DNA of 10,492 nucleotides from Baffinella frigidus (lineage: Eukaryota > Cryptophyceae > Cryptomonadales > Baffinellaceae): assembly GCA_026770585.1 (NCBI GenBank), contig MU647827.1, forward strand, positions 6,160-16,651. The letters run 5' to 3'. The position numbers and the translations under genes are program-made. The notes under the pieces were generated by a model, which was given only the letters and a program-made list of their open reading frames with translations, did no database searches and was not told the DNA's origin. Below are positions 5,918-10,492 of this stretch, in pieces. The stretch's first letter is position 1. Each line of letters starts with the position of its first letter.

Positions 5918-6035
5918 CAGGGGTACCTCGCTCATAAGAAACCACCCCCCCCCCTAGGACCACCATAGGGCCCTAGGCATGGTCCTACTGTAGGGTCCTA
6001 GGGGGGGGCGGTTTCTTATGGGCGAGGTACCCCTG
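5918..6035. mobile_element. Foldback element B, CAGGGGTACCTCGCTCAT family
   Basis: The termini are CAGGGGTACC and GGTACCCCTG with TA on both sides (TACAGGGG...CCCCTGTA), consistent with TA target duplication. The arms continue through TCGCTCATAAGAAACC and its complement GGTTTCTTATGGGCGA. The interior is nearly identical to element A, including GGCATGGTCCTACTGTAGGG. Confidence 0.88.
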
Positions 6036-6037
6036 TA

Positions 6038-6364
6038 GGCACCACACTTCTCGGATGGCGCGGCGCCCGGGCGGGCGTGAGAGGCGAGCAGGAGAACAAT
6101 GCCTCTGTTAATTACATTATTTTGTGTGAGGACCCGTCTCGTGGCTGGTGGGTCGGTACATGTAGGGCGAATGCGGGCGGGGCTTGCAGCGTGCGCCACT
6201 GCCTATCCAGAGATCCTTTAGGCCCGTTAGGTTCTTTGAGCTTCCAACATAGGCGGACATGAGAACTTATCTGCAGGAAAGCCATGCTTCGAAACGACGC
6301 CCACACAGACGGAGCTTCAGGGCAGAGCGCGCCTGAGAGCGGAGCCTTGCACGTACAGAGCCTA
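6038..6364. other. Unique intergenic sequence
   Basis: No splice-bounded coding stretch, RNA gene or repeat was recognised. The open frames on both strands (about 60-80 codons) have no family resemblance or codon bias, and those overlapping the foldback elements are repeat-derived. Confidence 0.5.
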
Positions 6365-6490
6365 CAGGGGCACCTCGCTCATAAGAAGACGCCCCCCCCC
6401 TAGCTAGCTGGGACCACCATATGGCCCTACGCATAGGCCTACTGTAGGGTCCCTAGGGGGGCGCGGCTTCTTGTGAGCGAGGTACCCCTG
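6365..6490. mobile_element. Foldback element C, CAGGGGCACCTCGCTCAT family
   Basis: TA flanks both ends. The left arm CAGGGGCACCTCGCTCATAA pairs with TTGTGAGCGAGGTACCCCTG. The interior carries an extra TAGCTAGCTGG and a diverged core (CATATGGCCCTACGCATAGG). It is the most diverged of the three copies. Confidence 0.85.
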
Positions 6491-6681
6491 TACCCTATCG
6501 GGCCAGACCGAGGGCTCGTTCTTTCCGACTGGAATAAATTATTCGAGACACGAGGTTACTTTGACCTTATCCTGGTTCAAAGGTTGACAGCCCCACATAA
6601 ATAGGTTCCTCTGCAGGGGTATCTGGGCTATTAAGAACACGGGTGCTCCGACATCGGTCGGTGTCTGTTTTCTTAAATCAG

Positions 6682-6726
6682 TACCAGAGGGTTGACTAAA
6701 CGAAAGATTTAGTCAACCCTCTGGTA
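6682..6726. repeat. Perfect 19-base hairpin inside composite element D
   Basis: TACCAGAGGGTTGACTAAA (6682-6700) pairs perfectly with TTTAGTCAACCCTCTGGTA (6708-6726) around a 7-base loop CGAAAGA. The perfect pairing contrasts with the mismatched arms of neighbouring elements, suggesting recent origin or selection. Confidence 0.85.
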
Positions 6727-6784
6727 AAAATCAAAAACACGGGGGGGGCAAATCCGGCCTGTGTTCTTAAGTTCTGGTTTTCTT

Positions 6785-6888
6785 ATCCCTCAAGTGGCCA
6801 GGGGGTCCAATTTGACCTCCAAGAGGTCGTAGGCAGGTCCTAGGGCCCTACGGTAGGGCGTACGCGCCTAGTGGCCACTTAAGGGATA
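6785..6888. mobile_element. Inner foldback element, TATCCCTCAAGTGGCCA family, inverted
   Basis: TATCCCTCAAGTGGCCA pairs with TGGCCACTTAAGGGATA at 16 of 17 positions. The interior GGTCCTAGGGCCCTACGGTA is the reverse complement of the core found at 193-291 and 6966-7038. Confidence 0.8.
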
Positions 6889-6965
6889 GCCTAGATACCC
6901 CTGTACATGTACCATTCTTGAGTGGGCAGATTTCCCAGGACGTGACCAAAATTTGTCAGTTAACC

Positions 6966-7038
6966 TATCCCTTGAGTGGCGAGTAGGCGCATACGCCCTA
7001 CCGTAGGGCCCTAGGACCTGCCTAGGACCTCAAGGGAT
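6966..7038. mobile_element. Truncated copy of the CCCTCGAGTGGCCA-family element
   Basis: TATCCCTTGAGTGGC and the interior CATACGCCCTACCGTAGGGC match 193-291 closely, but the right arm is missing: after CCTAGGACCT the sequence goes directly to CAAGGGAT. About 30 internal bases are absent relative to the copy at 193. Confidence 0.8.
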
Positions 7039-7320
7039 CTATTTGGACCCGGAAGTGGGGACCGCTTTAAAAAAAATCGAGTACAGAACGGGCCGCGATC
7101 ACTTAAGTCTACAAGTGTACATTTGAGGGCTGAAATTTGGAGGGCAGAGGTTCACTCCCTTGGGCAGGGGGCACTGGAATAGAAAGCTACCTCTCTTCAA
7201 CCAGAGCAGTCCGAGAATCCGCACGTTGCGGTGTCCTGGCTTGACGCAAATCTCTGAGAACCAGGATACGGGGAGCGCGTTGCTCTGGGGAGAGGTTCGT
7301 CAGAGCTGAGAAGGTTGCAG
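7039..7320. other. Unique sequence, nothing recognised
   Basis: I see no repeat, RNA gene or convincing exon here. A short A-run (7071-7076) and a moderately AT-rich stretch precede the candidate exon at 7321. The reading frame of that exon is open back to about 7258. Confidence 0.4.
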
Positions 7321-7473
7321 AGGCTCCCAAGCGGCGGGTTGCAGCAGGATCTCGGGAGCTGCAGGATGCGGAATGGCGGAGCGCACGACAGCGCGGGGGA
7401 TGACCAGTTCGCGGAGTTTGACGGGAGGCGACGGCCTGAGGAGCACGACGCTCCGTCCTTCGAGATTTGTCCG
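7321..7473 (+). CDS. Candidate exon encoding an acidic hydrophilic segment
   Basis: After TTGCAG (ends 7320) the frame encodes MRNGGAHDSAGDDQFAEFDG and then RRRPEEHDAPSFEICP, followed by GTCAGT, a good donor, at 7474 in phase 0. Third codon positions favour G/C, and the composition is Asp/Glu-rich. The phase matches the phase-0 transmembrane exon at 8879. A second frame is also open here, no family is recognised, and the acceptor (7320 or 7364) is uncertain. This is a tentative exon. Confidence 0.27.
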
Positions 7474-7916
7474 GTCAGTTCCCTTTCCCTCTGCTCTGAG
7501 TCTGCTTGACACGGGAGCTGCTGTTGAGGGGCGCAACCCACGCGTGAAAGCTTCGGCGTTTTCGCACCCGACCAGACAGATCAATCTCCAACTTGCCCCG
7601 AGGACCTGGCGCTCGGCAGGAAAGGAACGAGTAACACAATTTCCCCTCTTCCTGACACTTGAAACTTGGCGGTGCGCGCGCAGACGATGATGGAATGCGT
7701 GCGGATTTGCGGGCGATCGGTCGTGCAGGCACGCGCTGGCGACCGCCGGGTCAGGACCCATCCACACCCCAGTTGTGTCCAGCGCTCCAGACGAGCTACC
7801 GCCCCTGCTGCTGTTGTTGTTTGTCAGTGCTCGCTGCGACCTCGACTCGACTCGCTTGCTCATATTTTGAGAGGAACTCCGCAGCCTCATCGTCACGGTG
7901 AAAGAAAGATTGATAC
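7474..7916. other. Presumed intronic or intergenic sequence
   Basis: No exon with both splice sites and a coherent product was found. The long minus-strand open frame here continues through the tetranucleotide repeat and is not gene-like. Confidence 0.4.
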
Positions 7917-7964
7917 GTAGATAGATAGATAGATAGATAGATAGGTACGTAGGTAGATAGATAG
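7917..7964. repeat. TAGA tetranucleotide microsatellite
   Basis: Twelve or so units of TAGA with TACGTAGG interruptions. On the minus strand it translates as repeating Tyr-Leu-Ser-Ile, which gives a false ORF. Confidence 0.95.
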
Positions 7965-7984
7965 TCGGGCACACCTGAAGGAGC

Positions 7985-8460
7985 ACACCTCGCTCCTGAC
8001 TCCAAGGCTTCTCTTGCTTCTCCTGACTCCAAGGCCGCCCTTGATTCTGGCGTCAGCTGCCTTCCCAATTGCTTCTGATAACTCCATGGCTGCTCTTACT
8101 GCTAGCGTCAGGCTTCCGTTGCTCCTGACTCCAAGGCTGGACTGCTGCCTTGCTTCTCCTAACGTCATGGCTGCCTTGCTTCTCCTCACTCCACGGCTGC
8201 CCTTGCTCCTGACTCCAACCTTGGAAGGCTGCCCTTGATTATGGCGTGAGTTGCCTTCTCACTTGCTCCTGCCTCCAATCTGGGAAGGCTGCCCTTGATT
8301 CTGGCTTCCGTTGCTCCTGACTCCAAAGCCGCCCTTAATGCTGGCGCCAGGCCTCGGTTGCTCCTGGCTCCAAGCCTGTTCTTGCTGATGGCGTCAGGCT
8401 GTCTTCTCACTCTCTCCTGCCTCCAAGGCCGCCCTTGAGTCTGACTCCATCAACAACAGG
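7985..8460. repeat. TTGCTCCTGACTCCAAGGCTGCCC minisatellite
   Basis: About ten degenerate units of GCTCCTGACTCCAAGGCTGC followed by CTTGATTCTGGCGTCAGG, of variable length. The composition mimics coding DNA (Leu/Pro/Ala), but stops and length variation break every frame. Confidence 0.8.
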
Positions 8461-8497
8461 CTTCCGCTCCTGGCTTCACGGCTGCCCTGGCTGCCGC

Positions 8498-8625
8498 TGA
8501 CATCCTCAGCAGCCACCATGAACTGTTGCCCAGCCTGCCTTCCTCGCGGCCATGACCCTTGCTCCTGCTGACATCCTCAGCACAAAGGATGAACTGTTGC
8601 GCTGCCTGGCTTTGCGGCCATGACC
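8498..8625. repeat. Two-copy tandem repeat, period about 70
   Basis: TGACATCCTCAGCAGCCACC, ATGAACTGTTGCCCAGCCTG and GCGGCCATGACC are repeated as TGACATCCTCAGCACAAAGG, ATGAACTGTTGCGCTGCCTG and GCGGCCATGACC. The ATG in CCACCATGA opens only a very short frame. Confidence 0.75.
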
Positions 8626-8657
8626 GCGGGCCATCATGCCCCATGATGCGATTCGAG

Positions 8658-8711
8658 GCCCCGAGCCTCACCTCAGTCCCGACTGGGATGTTTTGCCGAC
8701 CCAGGCGGGCG
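8658..8711 (+). repeat. Dispersed repeat shared with 2461-2513
   Basis: GCCCCGAGCCTCACCTCAGT and GATGTTTTGCCGACCCAGGC match the intron 2 copy with scattered differences. It probably marks a longer, diverged repeat family. Confidence 0.7.
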
Positions 8712-8820
8712 CCGCCACCCGGTGTTGTCCAGCTTGGCGAGCCACACGTCATTGATTGGACCGATTCTGAAATTGGCTCGTTCCCGTCGACATCTCTCTG
8801 GCCCCAGCTGGAAGGATTTC

Positions 8821-8870
8821 GATCAGTGGACTGATTCCCAAGGATATCAATCAGTGGACTGATCGATATC
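8821..8870. repeat. Duplicated palindrome ATCAGTGGACTGAT just before an acceptor
   Basis: ATCAGTGGACTGAT occurs at 8822-8835 and 8850-8863. The second lies within a longer near-palindrome bounded by GATATC on each side (8843-8870). It ends 8 bases before the acceptor CAG at 8876-8878, so the transcript could fold next to the splice site. Confidence 0.7.
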
Positions 8871-8878
8871 GCATGCAG

Positions 8879-8989
8879 GCGCTGGTGCGGCTCGGGGTGG
8901 TGAGCTACGCAGTGATCATGCTCATCGCCCTCCTCTCCATCCTCGCCTCCTCCCGACACGCCCCCACCCTCCTCGTCATCGGTGCCTAA
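8879..8989 (+). CDS. Terminal exon with a transmembrane helix and short tail
   Basis: After GCATGCAG (ends 8878) the frame reads ALVRLGVVSYAVIMLIALLS, then ILASSRHAPTLLVIGA and TAA at 8987. VVSYAVIMLIALLSILA is a clear single membrane-spanning helix with a short tail, so this is probably the C-terminal anchor of a membrane protein. Alternatively the exon stops before GGTGCC (GT at 8982-8983) and continues elsewhere, because copies of this exon end lie downstream. The upstream exons are not firmly identified; 7321-7473 is phase-compatible. It does not belong to the hemerythrin product, which ends at 5534. No family is recognised. Confidence 0.55.
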   Translation, partial: ALVRLGVVSYAVIMLIALLSILASSRHAPTLLVIGA

Positions 8990-9000
8990 CCCCTAGCTCT

Positions 9001-9108
9001 GCCCGAGGTCTATTCTGGTTCGTCCATGCCAGTGTTCAAAAGAAGAACGCTAGTACAAAGGGGCGAATAGAAAGCCTTGATGACGAGCCAGAATACAACA
9101 TCTCGGGC
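9001..9108. mobile_element. Foldback element, CCTAGCTCTG-related
   Basis: GCCCGAGGTCTATTCTGGTTCGTC pairs with GACGAGCCAGAATACAACATCTCGGGC near its right end, with small gaps. It begins right after TAGCTCT, and its interior (AAGAAGAACGCTAGTACAAA) resembles the element at 5125-5254. It separates the transmembrane exon from its near copy. Confidence 0.65.
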
Positions 9109-9199
9109 TGGTGTTGGTGTGCTACGCAGTGATCATGTTCATCGCCCTCGTCTCCATCCTGTCCTCCTCCCGACACGCCCCCACCCTCCTCGTCATCGG
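9102..9199 (+). pseudogene. Near copy of the transmembrane exon with the frame intact
   Basis: It reads LGLVLVCYAVIMFIALVSIL and then SSSRHAPTLLVIG, against LGVVSYAVIMLIALLSIL and ASSRHAPTLLVIG in 8879-8989. The only indel is a multiple of three (one extra residue), and substitutions are conservative. After GTCATCG comes GTACTTCTTC, a possible donor. No good acceptor in matching phase precedes it (the nearest AG is at 9090-9091). It is either a duplicated exon remnant or an alternative exon. Confidence 0.6.
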
Positions 9200-9390
9200 T
9201 ACTTCTTCTTCTTTGTTACTCTCGATACAGGTCCTGGGTAGGCCCCTTGAGCCTCACGTTGAGTGATATAACAGTGTGTGAGCCTTAACTGACAGAACAG
9301 TGGCCTCCCTTAACCCTTGCCACAACTCCTCGTCATCGATACTTCTTCTCCTTCTTTGTTACTCTCGATACAGGTCCTAGATAGGCCCTT
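9187..9390. repeat. Internal duplication, TCGTCATCGGTACTTCTTC unit
   Basis: CTCCTCGTCATCGGTACTTC through CTCGATACAGGTCCTGGGTA (about 9187-9246) recurs at 9326-9390 as CTCCTCGTCATCGATACTTC through CTCGATACAGGTCCTAGATA. Both copies carry a C/T tract followed by ATACAG/GTCC, which resembles an acceptor. Confidence 0.75.
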
Positions 9391-9400
9391 CAGCGTTGCA

Positions 9401-9528
9401 GACACGCCCCCACCCTCCTCGTCATCGGTGCCTCACCCCTAGCTCTGCCCGAGTTTTATTTATTCTGGTTCGTCCATACAATTGTTTACGAGCAGAACGC
9501 CAGTACGAAAGGGCGAATAGAAAGCCTT
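9401..9528. repeat. Segmental copy of 8955-9079 (exon tail plus half a foldback)
   Basis: GACACGCCCCCACCCTCCTC and GTCATCGGTGCCTCACCCCT match the end of the transmembrane exon, with TAA changed to TCA. The left part of the foldback follows (TATTCTGGTTCGTCCAT through GGGCGAATAGAAAGCCTT). The right arm of the foldback is missing, so the copy is truncated. Confidence 0.8.
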
Positions 9529-9539
9529 CAGGTGCAGAT

Positions 9540-10075
9540 CTCCTTGGACGTTGGCGGGATGGCGGCTATGGTGGCTCTCACCTAGTTGGATGGTGATGGT
9601 GGTATGGAGCACCACCCGACCTTGACCTAGATGGTGGCGGCGATGGTGGTGGTGACTCCGCACCCTGCCAGCGACGATGGTTGTGAGCCTCGGTCGGACA
9701 GGTGACGAGCCTCGGTGGTTGACCAATGAAGCTATCTTTGGTTCCGCGTGTGGGCCTACAATGGTGGTGACCCCCTCCGCGTCCTGGCAGCGACAATGAC
9801 GTTGGCGACCGAGCCTCCTCGGGGGGCGTAGACAGTGGGCGGTGTGGCATGCATCACCACCTTTCCTTGACCTAGCCGGATGGTGCCGTCACGTGGCTCT
9901 CATCGCCTTGGATGTTGGCGGGATGGCAGTGACGATGGTGGCTCTGCCCTAGCTGGATGGTGGTGGTGGTGGTGGGCGGGGTGGCGCACCACCTGGCTCT
10001 CACCTAGTTGCACGGCGGTGACGATAGTGGTGACTCTCTTCGCACCCTGGCAGCGACGATGGTGGTGGCGACGGG
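9540..10075. repeat. GATGGTGG-rich satellite with higher-order units
   Basis: Recurring blocks include CTTGGACGTTGGCGGGATGG (about 9543) / CTTGGATGTTGGCGGGATGG (about 9907), CACCTAGTTGGATGGTG (and CTAGCTGGATGGTG), and GTGACTCCGCACCCTGCCAG (about 9652), echoed at about 9767 and 10031. The main blocks repeat at about 364 bases. The open frames are Gly/Trp or His-rich artefacts. Confidence 0.75.
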
Positions 10076-10097
10076 GCTGTCCCGGCGCGCGAGAGGC

Positions 10098-10357
10098 ATG
10101 GATGCCGAATCACTCTCGCTCTCTCGCCGCGACGGGGACCGGGAAGAACTGTACCCCCTCAACCCTACACCCTCTACACTCAACCCTCAACCCTAAACCA
10201 TGAACCCTGAACCCTAAACCCTCTACACTCAACCCTAAACCCTAAACCCTGAACCCTGAACCCTAAACCCTGAACCCTAAACCCCAAACCCCACACCCTA
10301 AACCCCGAACCCCAAACCAGGTTGGCCATGGAGGAGGGCCGCACCTCCGCTGCCATG
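10098..10357 (+). CDS. Candidate gene start: two small exons around a telomere-like intron
   Basis: The ATG at 10098 has G at -3 and +4. Exon 1 (10098-10150) encodes MDAESLSLSRRDGDREE plus two bases, then donor GTACCC at 10151. The next unique island inside the telomere-like array starts after AAACCAG (10320) and runs 10321-10357, then GTCCCA. The two-base remainder joins in phase to give LLAMEEGRTSAAM with no stop, extending a charged helix. Donors GTACCC and GTCCCA resemble others here, where +3 to +6 is not conserved. The product is unrecognised and incomplete, continuing beyond the window. Evidence is phase match and non-repeat islands only. Confidence 0.5.
10151..10320. repeat. Telomere-like CCCTAAA/CCCTGAA array (candidate intron)
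   Basis: Units of ACCCTAA, ACCCTGA and CTACACTCAACCCT begin within a few bases of the candidate donor and run to AAACCAG at 10320. This is the same arrangement as introns 3 and 4 of the hemerythrin gene. Confidence 0.85.
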
Positions 10358-10492
10358 GTCCCAAACCCCAAACCCCAAACCCCAAACCTCAAACCACAAA
10401 CCCCAAACCCCAAACCTCAAACCACAAACCCCAAACCCCAAACCCCAAACCCCAAACCCCAAACCACAAACCCCAAACCCCAAACCCCAAAC
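10358..10492. repeat. CCCCAAA array to the window end
   Basis: Highly regular seven-base units of CCCCAAA, with CCTCAAA and CCACAAA variants forming a longer period of roughly 28-35 bases. It is more homogeneous than the array before the 10321-10357 island. It continues past the window. Confidence 0.9.

Larger units (their letters stand above)
6614..6903. mobile_element. Composite nested foldback element D
   Basis: Outer arms CAGGGGTATCTGGGCTA (6614-6630) and TAGCCTAGATACCCCTG (6887-6903) pair at 16 of 17 positions. They resemble the A-C family termini. Inside, TTAAGAACAC (6631-6640) pairs perfectly with GTGTTCTTAA (6761-6770) and encloses a perfect 19-base hairpin. A separate CCCTCAAGTGGCCA-family element occupies 6785-6888. 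This looks like insertion of foldback elements into one another. Confidence 0.78.

Noticed and set aside
7300-7986. Long minus-strand open frame (about 228 codons)
   Set aside because: Its N-terminal part is the TAGA microsatellite read as Tyr-Leu-Ser-Ile repeats and the rest shows no family resemblance. It also overlaps a better + strand candidate exon.
8518-8571. Small ORF after CCACCATGA
   Set aside because: Good start context but only about 17 Cys-rich codons, inside a two-copy tandem repeat, with no conservation in the second copy.
5535-8989. Transmembrane exon as the C-terminus of the hemerythrin protein
   Set aside because: Exon 6 ends in a clear TGA at 5532 with no usable earlier donor in phase, and 3.3 kb of intergenic foldback elements intervene.
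10148-10492. True chromosome end (telomere)
   Set aside because: The array is degenerate, mixes several unit types and contains a unique splice-bounded island. Similar arrays sit inside introns at 3201 and 4055.

Overview
This window looks like GC-rich nuclear DNA from a eukaryote, most likely a unicellular alga. There are no compact bacterial-style genes. Coding information sits in short exons with canonical GT...AG introns, separated by minisatellites, microsatellites, telomere-like CCCTAAA/CCCCAAA arrays and short foldback (MITE-like) elements. Translations of one foldback family contain strings such as GTSLIRN and GPYSRTMPR. From memory only, I associate these with spurious peptides in algal (for example cryptophyte) genome annotations; the lineage is not proven here.

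The one gene I can identify is on the + strand from about 959 to 5534. Six phase-consistent exons (959-1279, 1811-1948, 3037-3081, 3948-4033, 4749-4910, 5450-5534) join into a hemerythrin/HHE-type four-helix diiron protein. It has 200 residues if it starts at the ATG at 1193, and at least 278 residues if exon 1 is entered from the acceptor at 958. The joined product carries the family pattern H, HExxE, H, HxxxE, and both HxxxE motifs are interrupted by introns.

Layout: 1-958 holds a possible upstream exon, a foldback element and a GT-rich repeat leading to the exon 1 acceptor. 959-5534 is the hemerythrin gene with repeat-filled introns. 5535-7320 is intergenic and rich in foldback elements, including a nested composite. 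7321-8989 may hold parts of a second gene: an acidic candidate exon and a convincing transmembrane exon ending in a stop. 8990-9540 holds decayed duplicates of that transmembrane exon. 9540-10075 is a GATGGTGG-type satellite. 10098-10357 looks like the first two exons of a third gene, separated by a telomere-like repeat intron and followed by another.

The most striking signal is that nearly every exon boundary is echoed by decayed tandem copies of itself inside the adjacent intron: pseudo-acceptors upstream of true acceptors, and copies of exon 3' ends downstream of true donors. Some copies keep an open reading frame or have only 3-nt indels. This suggests repeated local tandem duplication of exon-intron junctions as a source of intron growth, decoy splice sites and candidate exons. 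No functional link among the three genes can be inferred from the sequence.
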